Shown here: one piece after another, positions 8,701 to 15,248 of the stretch | Layout: the number at the start of each line of letters is the position of its first letter | Numbering within the stretch: the stretch's first letter is position 1 | Origin: Anaerolineae bacterium | GTDB lineage: Bacteria; Chloroflexota; Anaerolineae; Anaerolineales; E44-bin32 | Direction: 5' to 3' | Assembly: GCA_011174825.1 (NCBI GenBank) | Contig: DUEZ01000075.1 | Location: forward strand, 1 to 64,000 | DNA: 64,000 nt | The notes under the pieces: generated by a model | Seen by the model: only the letters and a program-made list of their open reading frames with translations | Database searches by the model: none | Told to the model about the DNA's origin: nothing | Made by a program: the position numbers and the translations under genes

Positions 8701-9109
8701 CTAAGAGGTTTCCTCGCTGGGCTAAAGGTAGAACGAGGCATGATTCAATCCCTAATTCCCGCAGTCTGGCAACTTCTGGGGAGTCTTCCTCCACAATATT
8801 GTCGATCACAACAGCACCGGACAGGAGCTGGCGCGGAGCTCCCTCAAAGAGGACCTTAAAGGCCTCTTCCAGCATGCTGCCAGCGTAGGTCGGCAAATCG
8901 ACCAGAACGTGGTATTCTGGTCTACGTTCCTCTCCCACTGCTAGCGCAGCGGCTCCATCCGACTCAAGCAATTTCTGACCTTGACGCAGGATGACATCAA
9001 GGATCAGATCGGTGTCTTGAATTTGACCGAGGTCAAGCGCGAGCCGTTGGAAGAGTGCTGCTATCTCAGCGGCAGATTGCCCGTCACTCTTAACGCGTGC
9101 CTCACTCAT
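5795..9109 (-). CDS. Multi-GAF sensor histidine kinase
   Basis: 1104 residues, soluble, with no membrane segment or signal peptide. Five GAF-like units run in tandem at about 35-170, 190-345, 360-515, 530-665 and 690-835, each ending in the helix that links to the next (such as QAALALENVRL, QVSVALQNAMLYEQV). A coiled coil (835-865) leads to HisKA with phospho-acceptor His870 (EEISHELRTPL), then HATPase_c with N box NLLTNAMNY, DTGPGIS and GTGLGLSISKEI. GAF units bind small ligands, haem or bilins; no chromophore Cys can be assigned by eye. The REC/HD-GYP regulator follows 76 bases on. The protein lacks a receiver domain of its own. ATG at 9109 is preceded by AAAGAG. Confidence 0.93.
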   Translation of the reverse strand: MSEARVKSDGQSAAEIAALFQRLALDLGQIQDTDLILDVILRQGQKLLESDGAAALAVGEERRPEYHVLVDLPTYAGSMLEEAFKVLFEGAPRQLLSGAVVIDNIVEEDSPEVARLRELGIESCLVLPLAQRGNLLGGLWFLFAEHHHLTKLRMSWAVVLAGQAALALENVRLVDIALRQATELGAFYETAATVEYKQDLSYLLNQIIDQTTTLLDCRMGVIYLADEAERSLHSVVCRGIPGDPPELTCLYGEGVAGQVAKMQQPIALDECHDWEGIAHAKEDGPSHVRVLGVPMMWHQRLIGVLDLAGGLERSPFSETDIRLAKSVAYQAASALGIANLIESERRQYRMAEALQEASLVISDQIDLDEILDRILEQVMHAFPCDAANIQNIDGDHVRIIRHRGYDRFDMSDESLSTLKLSLEQDVCLQRLYAGEVLAIPDITQESSRRRHSGWDWLKSWAGAPIQYGDDILGFINLESATENTFDEVTTSLLKAFAAHAAAVMHKAELYRRLEKEHRMLRTVYEIERGVAGSLEQDEILTRLLEGTLDAIEGTFAQVYIPAIGDEELFRRGPRVNRLSEGDDLSHHPQALKLAEMAVSQLTPIHEILEYPTASYSVFAFPIAAGEQIWGSALIWTESTKGRDAAWLQVLQSAGQQVGLVLTNADQHAQVQRRLAEMTILQRVVAAIARRLEVEALLREVADQLHNKLGFPAVQIYRLRGDQLVLEECCGPRPIVERLNLDRGITGRVARTGQPALVEDVWKDPDYVAALVGTQAEIVVPIKLGEDIVGVINIETSDPSQIESGALELLILLADQVSVALQNAMLYEQVQESVIHLEEQVQERTSDLESALEQAQAADSAKARFVEEISHELRTPLTNVGLYLDLIEMGDDERQAEYMATLRRETDRLSALIEQLLSISHLDSRQVEFYPRSTNMNSLVNVLVVDRARMISKKGIDLKVNTAENLPLAQVDPQLIIQALTNLLTNAMNYTPPGGRIVIETQRRLWKNQPWVTLEVRDTGPGISESEKKRIFDRFYRGLTGRASGIPGTGLGLSISKEIIERHGGRITVESKIGEGASFVVWLPLAPDPDLETGEESGDLTGKLS

Positions 9110-9153
9110 CTCTTTTCTGAGTTGGTTATCGTAAGAAATCGATGCCTATGGCG

Positions 9154-9159
9154 ATTATA
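9154..9159 (-). promoter_or_regulatory. Candidate -10 box of the histidine kinase
   Basis: TATAAT on the minus strand, 44 bases before the kinase ATG, with no clear -35. The shared upstream region 9110-9305 also carries TATACT at 9275-9280 for the plus-strand dehydrogenase. Assignment rests on the -10 boxes only. Confidence 0.35.
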
Positions 9160-9305
9160 CAGGGTGAACACTTGGCGGGTACATGAGCAACATCTCCCAT
9201 CCGAATATTCGATGATGACGGGGGGATTGAAACAATTGCGATCATCATGCTTAGCCCACAATTCGACATTTGTCTATACTTAGGTCGGATGGTGAAGGAG
9301 GAAGG

Positions 9306-10268
9306 ATGGGTAGGCCCAAGATCCTTGTCACACGACGGATTACTGAGTCAGCATTAGATCGCCTTCACGAAGAAGGACAGGTCATCCTTTGGGACGATCA
9401 ACTTCCCCCAAGCCATGATCAATTAACAGGCATGTTAGAAGATTGTGAGGGATTGCTGTGCTTACTTACCGACAACATTGATAGGGAACTACTTGTATCA
9501 GCTTCAAAGTTACGTGTGGTCAGCACCATGTCGGTTGGCTTTGAACATATCGATCTGGAAACTTGTAGAAATCACGGAATAAAGGTCGGACATACACCCG
9601 GTGTGCTCACTGAGACGACTGCGGATTTTACAATGGCGTTAATGTTAAGCGTTTCACGTCGCATACCCGAAGCGATTCACTTCGCTCAATCTGGTCAATG
9701 GAAAACATGGGATCCTGGGTTATTGCTTGGCCAAGACCTTCACAACGCTGTCGTTGGGATCATCGGAATGGGAAGGATTGGTCAAGCCGTCGCCCGAAGG
9801 ATATTTGCCTTTGGATCCCAGCTCCTTTATCACGATCTATCGAGGGTAAAGGTTATCGAGAAAGAGTTTAATGCTGAGGCAGTTGAATTGGATATTCTCT
9901 TGAACAGGGTGGACATTGTCTCTCTCCATGTACCTCTAACGGAGCGTACGTACCAAATGATCAGTCATCCACAATTTGAGACCATGAAACCATCTTCTAT
10001 ACTCATCAACACCTCGCGTGGCGCAGTCATAGATACCAACGCCCTGCTCCAGGCTTTGAGGGAGGGAAAAATCGCAGCCGCCGGACTAGATGTCACAGAT
10101 CCAGAACCTCTACCCCACAATCATCCCCTCTACAAATTACACAATTGCTTTATCACGCCACATATAGCTTCCGCTGGGGCTGCAACACGTGCCAAAATGG
10201 CAAACATGGCTGTGGACAACCTGCTTGCCGGTTTACACGGAAAACCTTTGCCCAATCCTGTTGCATGA
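9306..10268 (+). CDS. D-isomer 2-hydroxyacid dehydrogenase (GyaR/hydroxypyruvate reductase-like)
   Basis: 320 residues from ATG at 9306, chosen because AAGGAGG lies 4-10 bases upstream and the family start (GRPKILVTRR) follows directly; the frame is open to a TTG at 9270. The NAD(P)-binding motif GIIGMGRIGQAVARR is intact, as are the catalytic residues Arg (NTSRGAVID), Glu (DVTDPEP) and His (TPHIASAG). The family reduces glyoxylate, hydroxypyruvate or other 2-oxoacids to D-2-hydroxyacids; the exact substrate cannot be read from sequence. It is probably a single gene, since ctpA downstream has its own -10 element. Confidence 0.9.
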   Translation: MGRPKILVTRRITESALDRLHEEGQVILWDDQLPPSHDQLTGMLEDCEGLLCLLTDNIDRELLVSASKLRVVSTMSVGFEHIDLETCRNHGIKVGHTPGVLTETTADFTMALMLSVSRRIPEAIHFAQSGQWKTWDPGLLLGQDLHNAVVGIIGMGRIGQAVARRIFAFGSQLLYHDLSRVKVIEKEFNAEAVELDILLNRVDIVSLHVPLTERTYQMISHPQFETMKPSSILINTSRGAVIDTNALLQALREGKIAAAGLDVTDPEPLPHNHPLYKLHNCFITPHIASAGAATRAKMANMAVDNLLAGLHGKPLPNPVA

Positions 10269-10288
10269 GAACCTGTTCCAATAAGTCG

Positions 10289-10297
10289 TGCTAAAAT
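10289..10297 (+). promoter_or_regulatory. Extended -10 promoter upstream of ctpA
   Basis: TGCTAAAAT ending 22 bases before the ctpA ATG, with no convincing -35. It fits the extended -10 pattern seen at many genes in this window. Confidence 0.4.
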
Positions 10298-10319
10298 CCA
10301 TCTTCACGAGTGAGGACAT

Positions 10320-11486
10320 ATGAATAGAAAAACACGACTGATCCTGATTGCCGGCATCATGTACAGCCTGTTTCTGCCCTTCATAGCGTTGTATGTTGGA
10401 TATCAAATACGAACAATATGGCCGCCAGCATCAGAGGAATTGAATCTGTTAATCGAAGCTCAGCGTTTACTGAATCGTTACTATATCAACGACTTGCCTG
10501 ATCAACTTACGCTTGAGCGGGGGATGATCCATGGCATGGTTGGGAAACTCGGTGATCCATATACGATTTACTTGGAACCCGCCGAACATGAACTCCAGAC
10601 GGATGAATTGACGGGTGAATACGCAGGGATCGGAGCTTACTTATCCCGAGGCGAGGATCGAAGGATACATCTTGTTCCGTTCGAAGAAGGACCGGCAGCT
10701 AAAGCAGGCGTTCTAGAGGGAGACATCCTCGTTGCCGTAGATTATGAACTCATAGAAGAGGATGCCAGCCTTGAGATAGTCCAAGCCATGGTGCGCGGTC
10801 CGGTTGGAACAACCGTAACCCTGACCCTCGCCCCACGATCTCAAGCTGAAGATTCTCTCATCATTGATGTTGTGCGAGAAACGTTTCCTATCCCCTCGGT
10901 CACTGGGTATACTCTACCGGATCAACCTGACATCGGTGTGATTTTCATCACCCTGTTTAGTGAAAAGACCCCAGAGGAGGTTGAGCGAACATATCAAAAT
11001 CTAATTGAACGTGGGGCAAAGTATCTTGTGGTTGATTTACGCGGTAATGTCGGTGGGTTGCTCGATTCCGCTATCGACGTTGCACGATTCTTTCTTCCCG
11101 ATGGATTGGTTTTAATTGAGGAGAGGCGAGGTGGTTCAGAGGAACAATACATCGTCAAGTCTCCCGGGAAAGCCTCAGACATACCTTTGGTTGTTCTAGT
11201 TAACGAAAATACTGCCAGTGCATCTGAGGTGCTCGCGGCCGCTCTTCAAGAGAATGAAAGGGCTCCGGTGATTGGCACACGAACATATGGCAAAGGATCG
11301 GTCCAACTTATACTCGAACTCGATGATGGATCCAGTCTTCACGTTACATCGTCGCGCTGGCAAACACCAAAAGGTAATATGCTTGACGGGTATGGATTAC
11401 AGCCAGATTTACCAGTATCCGTTGAAGATGGTGACATTGACGTTCACATGCAAACTGCCATCAATTGGTTCCTGTCTGACGCGTGA
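10320..11486 (+). CDS. ctpA: Carboxy-terminal processing protease (S41 family)
   Basis: 388 residues with an N-terminal membrane anchor (about 6-28), a PDZ domain (about 95-185, with GIGAYLSRG and the AGVLEGDILVAVD core) and the S41 protease domain. The catalytic Ser is in ENTASASEV and the general-base Lys in TYGKGSVQ. Such enzymes cleave exported or periplasmic-side proteins from their C terminus. ATG at 10320 follows GAGGA. The stop is 7 bases before smpB, so ctpA, smpB and the next gene form one unit. A protease beside the tmRNA system is suggestive, but CtpA/Prc acts outside the cytoplasm and the link is not established here. Confidence 0.92.
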   Translation: MNRKTRLILIAGIMYSLFLPFIALYVGYQIRTIWPPASEELNLLIEAQRLLNRYYINDLPDQLTLERGMIHGMVGKLGDPYTIYLEPAEHELQTDELTGEYAGIGAYLSRGEDRRIHLVPFEEGPAAKAGVLEGDILVAVDYELIEEDASLEIVQAMVRGPVGTTVTLTLAPRSQAEDSLIIDVVRETFPIPSVTGYTLPDQPDIGVIFITLFSEKTPEEVERTYQNLIERGAKYLVVDLRGNVGGLLDSAIDVARFFLPDGLVLIEERRGGSEEQYIVKSPGKASDIPLVVLVNENTASASEVLAAALQENERAPVIGTRTYGKGSVQLILELDDGSSLHVTSSRWQTPKGNMLDGYGLQPDLPVSVEDGDIDVHMQTAINWFLSDA

Positions 11487-11493
11487 GATTCTG

Positions 11494-11961
11494 ATGAACG
11501 AGTCAGGGATTAAAGTCATTGCTACCAACCGGAAAGCCGCTCGGGATTATTTTCTTCTCGATAGATTTGAGGCTGGCATCGCTTTACAAGGAAGCGAAAT
11601 TAAATCTGTCCGTGCCGGTCAGGTCAGTTTACGTGAATCCTACGTCCGTCTTGATGACCGAGAGGCCTGGTTGATGAACGCTCATATCGCACCATACGAT
11701 GCGGCCAGCACCTTCAATCATGAACCACAACGTCCGCGCAAACTGCTCCTCCACCGGCGTGAGATTCAAAGACTACACGAAAAGGTCCGCATCAAAGGAT
11801 TTACATTAATTCCAACCAAAATGTATCTCAAAAGCGGTCGAGCAAAGATTGAAATTGCGTTAGCGCGTGGGAAAAGACAATACGATAAACGGCGAGAGAT
11901 CGCCAAGCGGGATGTTGAACGTGAAATAGCTCGAACTACCCGACGAAAGGGACGGAAGTGA
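11494..11961 (+). CDS. smpB: SsrA-binding protein SmpB
   Basis: 155 residues, the usual family length. Recognised by KVIATNRKAARDYFLLDRFEAGIALQGSEIKSVRAG, then YDKRREIAKRDVEREI near the C terminus. SmpB carries tmRNA to stalled ribosomes and mimics the missing codon-anticodon pairing. The start ATG at 11494 is 7 bases after the ctpA stop, with the alternative upstream frame lying inside ctpA. Its stop overlaps the next start by 4 bases (GTGA). The RNA partner ssrA lies 915 bases downstream on the same strand. Confidence 0.95.
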   Translation: MNESGIKVIATNRKAARDYFLLDRFEAGIALQGSEIKSVRAGQVSLRESYVRLDDREAWLMNAHIAPYDAASTFNHEPQRPRKLLLHRREIQRLHEKVRIKGFTLIPTKMYLKSGRAKIEIALARGKRQYDKRREIAKRDVEREIARTTRRKGRK

Positions 11962-12743
11962 AGCCCCATTCAATCGCGACAATCAACGATCTTCCCAAAG
12001 ATGAGAAAGCTGCCATTTATCGTAAATTTATCCCTCAAGTTTTGCTCGAGAATTTTTCTATTGCGGAAACTTATCTTGACTCTCAGGGACGTAGTCTGCT
12101 CCGATTAGAGTGCGATGCGGGAACATCAAATGTGATATTGGATCTTCGCCACGAAGAAAATTCTCCTGACCCTCTACTCTACGCACACCTGACCGATACA
12201 ATGTATGACCAAATCCATGTGCTTCTCTATGTGGTGAATGATCCCAGATCCCCCCGCTTCGAAGTGGATCGCATGCCAGATGGGACGCCAACACAGTTTG
12301 GTTTGTTTAAGCGGAATATTCCTGCCGAGATCGAGGCATTTAAAGCCGGGTTGGCTCCTGGTCAGGTACGTCGCGGGCTTCGTATCCTTCGATATTCGAT
12401 CGCATCTTTTGAAGAGTTTGTCAACTCTTTAGGACATGACTTATTTTTCGTTGAACCTTTAGCTTACCACAATGCTATCGTCTTCGAACGCTATGGCTTT
12501 AATTACCAACAGGGTAGACGTTTTATGGAACAAATACATCTAGGTTTTCAACCAGGAGGTCATCTCTTTGAGCGTTTGGACGGTTCCTCCCCTTTCCGAG
12601 AACCTGGGATGTGTGATTCGATACGCTGTCGAAGCTGGGCCATACATGATGGGGTACTTGGTATGCCCTATCACGACGTGACCATGTACAAGCGAGTTGG
12701 AGAGCATGCAGGCATCGATACTTACCCAGATGGAGACTGGTGA
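11958..12743 (+). CDS. Conserved-looking protein of unknown function, coupled to smpB
   Basis: 261 residues starting at GTG 11958, overlapping the smpB stop by 4 bases (GTGA), a classic coupled junction. It is soluble, with no signal peptide, membrane segment or nucleotide-binding loop. Mixed alpha/beta sequence includes VILDLRHEENSPDPLLYAHLTDT, a segment AYHNAIVFERYGFNYQQGRRFMEQIH that faintly recalls the end of a GNAT fold, and a His/Trp/Asp-rich C terminus. I do not recognise the family. The position between smpB and ssrA is the only functional hint. Confidence 0.75.
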   Translation: MKPHSIATINDLPKDEKAAIYRKFIPQVLLENFSIAETYLDSQGRSLLRLECDAGTSNVILDLRHEENSPDPLLYAHLTDTMYDQIHVLLYVVNDPRSPRFEVDRMPDGTPTQFGLFKRNIPAEIEAFKAGLAPGQVRRGLRILRYSIASFEEFVNSLGHDLFFVEPLAYHNAIVFERYGFNYQQGRRFMEQIHLGFQPGGHLFERLDGSSPFREPGMCDSIRCRSWAIHDGVLGMPYHDVTMYKRVGEHAGIDTYPDGDW

Positions 12744-12857
12744 GCATTACTACTGCGCATAGCCTCATGAATTTCATTGGGAACGACAAACTAAATGCAA
12801 TTTTCCACATTATTATAGTGGCTATGCGCATTAATCCGCTGTGATTTCATCGAACTG

Positions 12858-12866
12858 TGCTATACT
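12858..12866 (+). promoter_or_regulatory. Extended -10 promoter of ssrA
   Basis: TGCTATACT ends 9 bases before the mature tmRNA 5' end. No good -35 box is present. The spacing would put the transcript start within a few bases of the mature end. Confidence 0.55.
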
Positions 12867-12875
12867 TACACACAT

Positions 12876-13272
12876 GGGGATGATCGGTTTCGACGGAGGT
12901 GGTTGGCTCAGAACTGCAAGCCGAGAGGCGCCGACCTCGCAAAATCAGCGCAACACATAAGTGCCACACGCACTGAATACGCGGCTCTACCCCTCGCTGC
13001 CTAAAGCAGCCGCAGGATGAGCTCGGCTCTCCAAGGAGAGCCCGCCCCCTCACACCACCCTTGACCGGTGTGAGGCCAGGTGACAGAGAGTCGAGGTGCC
13101 GCGCGGGACGCCACTCAACGCGCGAAAGAGGAGCTCTCGGGCTCCGGTGGCTAACCTGATGGACTGCCCGTCGACTGGCGACCGTCAGGCGAAACCCAAT
13201 AGGCCGACTATGCTTGTAGATGTTCTGTGACTGAAACTTTCGGACGCGGGTTCGATTCCCGCCATCTCCACC
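12876..13272 (+). ncRNA. ssrA: Transfer-messenger RNA (one-piece tmRNA)
   Basis: The 5' end GGGGATG pairs with CATCTCC near 13264-13269, giving a tRNA-like acceptor with the typical G-U at the third pair. The conserved TTTCGACGG follows the 5' end, and GGGTTCGATTCCC (T arm) precedes the 3' end. The discriminator A and CC are encoded, the final A is not. The tag frame starts at the resume codon GCC (12963) after ATAAGT and reads ATRTEYAALPLAA, then TAA (13002-13004); the ending LAA is the usual proteolysis signal. Stem pairs for pseudoknots are evident in the GC-rich middle (such as GCTCTCC/GGAGAGC near 13025-13040). Length is 397 nt. smpB lies upstream. Confidence 0.96.
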
Positions 13273-13285
13273 TAAATGGCCAGCA

Positions 13286-13330
13286 GCGCCCTCATTCGAT
13301 CCCTGTGAGGGCGCTCGCATTTTTGTTGTT
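13286..13330 (+). terminator. Intrinsic terminator of ssrA
   Basis: Perfect 9-bp stem GCGCCCTCA (13286-13294) / TGAGGGCGC (13306-13314) followed by TCGCATTTTTGTTGTTT. It begins 14 bases after the tmRNA 3' end. Confidence 0.8.
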
Positions 13331-13340
13331 TCATCATGAA

Positions 13341-13439
13341 CTGAAAAGAGGACAACTGTGGGAGCAGGATCAGTATTCGTGGGGGTGTGGTCTACACCCA
13401 CGAATACTCCTCTCTGCTCCTTGTTGGAAGTCTTTTCAG
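13341..13439. repeat. Nested palindromic element, about 100 bp
   Basis: Three sets of arms are nested: CTGAAAAGA (13341-13349) / TCTTTTCAG (13431-13439), GGAGCAG / CTGCTCC (13414-13420), and AGTATTCGTGGG (13372-13383) / CCCACGAATACT (13397-13408). The centre reads GGGGGTGTGGTCTACACCC, shared in form with the hairpin at 19769-19811. With 9-bp perfect ends and no coding capacity it resembles a REP or MITE-like unit lying between the ssrA terminator and the FHA gene. Confidence 0.7.
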
Positions 13440-13458
13440 TGGAAACAGTCAAGGGAAA

Positions 13459-14121
13459 TCAAGCGGGGTTATCGAGACGAAATCCGTGACCTCGTACCGT
13501 AACAACATACGCATGATCTGGGTCAATCTCAGCCAGACGATCTCGCACGCGACGTACTAATGCATCGATCGCCTGATTTGACACGCCAATTCCCTTCGTG
13601 CCAGGCCAAACGAATTCTGCGATTTCATCACGGGAAACGACACGCCCTGGATTACGATAAATCAACTCAAGGAACCTGTACTGGGGTGGTGAAAGAGGTG
13701 GATCGACTTCGGTATCCCTAATTGTGACCCGATGAGCTTGCGGATCCATCCTCAGCCGTCCTAAAATCATTTGATCAGTCTCACTAACGGTTAATGGAAC
13801 CGTTGCCTCAGTCCCCACATATGAAAGACGTATGGCGAGGGCAACTTGTACTTCGTCACCATCCTGGAGCGGCGCAGGACTTTGGATCAGACTTCCGTTT
13901 AAATGTGTGCCATTCTTACTGCCGAGATCCTCGATGTAAAACCCATTCATGGTGCGTCGAATACGTGCATGATGGCGAGAAACTTGACGGTCTGGGATCA
14001 CTACATCGCAATCTGCCCCTCGACCGATGAGAAGTTCATCCTTATCTAAATTCCAAATCTGACCCTGGAGCTTACCGGCTTGAGCAATCAATACCGGTAG
14101 GTCACTAATCTGGTCAGGCAT
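13459..14121 (-). CDS. FHA-domain winged-helix transcription regulator
   Basis: 220 residues. FHA domain about 10-100 with the phosphothreonine-binding pattern LIGRGADCDVVI, SRHHARI and LGSKNGTHLNG. Then a C-terminal OmpR/PhoB-type winged helix (about 125-218; LSPPQYRFLELIYRNPGRVVSRDEI, then VRRVRDRL and VTVRGHGFRL). There is no receiver domain, so control is probably by binding a phosphothreonine partner. The gene is divergent from a Ser/Thr kinase across 143 bases, which makes that kinase the obvious partner. AGTATA at 14160 (TATACT on the minus strand) is a possible -10. No membrane segments. Confidence 0.9.
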   Translation of the reverse strand: MPDQISDLPVLIAQAGKLQGQIWNLDKDELLIGRGADCDVVIPDRQVSRHHARIRRTMNGFYIEDLGSKNGTHLNGSLIQSPAPLQDGDEVQVALAIRLSYVGTEATVPLTVSETDQMILGRLRMDPQAHRVTIRDTEVDPPLSPPQYRFLELIYRNPGRVVSRDEIAEFVWPGTKGIGVSNQAIDALVRRVRDRLAEIDPDHAYVVTVRGHGFRLDNPA

Positions 14122-14264
14122 TCGTACACCTTCCCTGCACCCTCAGACTTTCATTAAAGAGTATAATCCAATTTAAGGTACTGTTCGAACATCAAAAGAA
14201 AAGTTACGATCGCATCGCCGGACACGGAGAAATCCAGTAATGTATTTAAATCGAGGTTGCTTCA

Positions 14265-15248
14265 TTGCCTGAACCTCTCCGAACTGATCAAGTTATTAAA
14301 GACCGCTACATCATTCGTCGTATTATCGGTCGGGGTGGCATGGGATCAATCTACCTTGCCGAAGATAACCGTCTCCCCGGACGTCTTTGCGCGCTTAAGG
14401 AGGTGCACCAAGACGAAAGTCTCCCCGAGGAGATGCGCGAACAAGGACATGAGCAGTTCTATCGTGAGGCTTCGGTCCTTGCGCGTCTCGATCACCCTAA
14501 TCTTCCCAAAGTCTCGGACTTTTTCTCCGAAGGTGGGTGCGACTATCTCGTGATGGATTTTGTCCCCGGCGAGGATCTGAAGCTTCTCATGGATCATGCT
14601 CGTCGTGAAGGCAGCTACATCCCTCAGAACGACATCCTCACCTGGGCGTCCCAGCTCGCGGACGCTTTGGAATACCTGCACAAACAACCGTCACCAGTGA
14701 TTCACCGTGACCTCAAACCAAGTAATCTCAAACTGACACCAAGCGGCTTGGTGAAACTTGTCGACTTTGGTCTCGTTAAGCAGATGGCGCCCGATGAAAT
14801 GACGGTCACCGTCATCCAAGGACGTGGTACCGCCTTATACACTCCTTTAGAGCAATATGGTGGTGATGCGGGTCATACGGATGCTCGCAGCGACATCTAC
14901 GCTTTCGGCGCGACGCTCTACCACTTATTAACCAACCATCCACCTGTTGAAGCAAAGCAACGGTTCTTGAGACCCGACGCACTTCGACCGCCGCGGGAAC
15001 TCAATGCGGGAATCGATCCCTCAGTTGAAAGTGCAATTCTGTGGGCAATGGAACTCCATCCCGATGAAAGACCACAGGATATCGAGTCTTTCCGCCAAGC
15101 ACTATTTTCCAAAGTTCCACTGCCAAACTTGGTTGTCCGAAGTCGCTCCCCTCTAGTGCAATCCCTTCTAAGCTCAACGGTTCATCGTATTCTCATAGCA
15201 ACGACCGTGGTCATGCTGCTGATCGCTGTTATCGCAACCTTCACCTAA
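14265..15248 (+). CDS. Membrane-tethered Ser/Thr protein kinase
   Basis: 327 residues from TTG at 14265, with GAGG 8 bases upstream. The kinase domain (about 17-285) shows the Gly loop IGRGGMGSIYLAED, Lys in CALKEV, catalytic HRDLKPSNL, DFGLVK and the Ala-Leu-Tyr activation region (GTALYTPLEQY). One C-terminal membrane segment (about 304-325) ends the protein, so there is no extracellular sensor. It belongs to the bacterial PknB-like Hanks kinases. It is divergent from an FHA regulator and convergent with the GH3-like gene, whose stop overlaps its own by 3 bases. Confidence 0.92.
   Translation: MPEPLRTDQVIKDRYIIRRIIGRGGMGSIYLAEDNRLPGRLCALKEVHQDESLPEEMREQGHEQFYREASVLARLDHPNLPKVSDFFSEGGCDYLVMDFVPGEDLKLLMDHARREGSYIPQNDILTWASQLADALEYLHKQPSPVIHRDLKPSNLKLTPSGLVKLVDFGLVKQMAPDEMTVTVIQGRGTALYTPLEQYGGDAGHTDARSDIYAFGATLYHLLTNHPPVEAKQRFLRPDALRPPRELNAGIDPSVESAILWAMELHPDERPQDIESFRQALFSKVPLPNLVVRSRSPLVQSLLSSTVHRILIATTVVMLLIAVIATFT

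Noticed and set aside
12847-13452. A 201-codon minus-strand frame across the tmRNA gene
   Set aside because: It is antisense to ssrA, and its peptide (GGDGGNRTRVRKFQSQNIYKH part) is the well-known false protein produced by translating tmRNA backwards.
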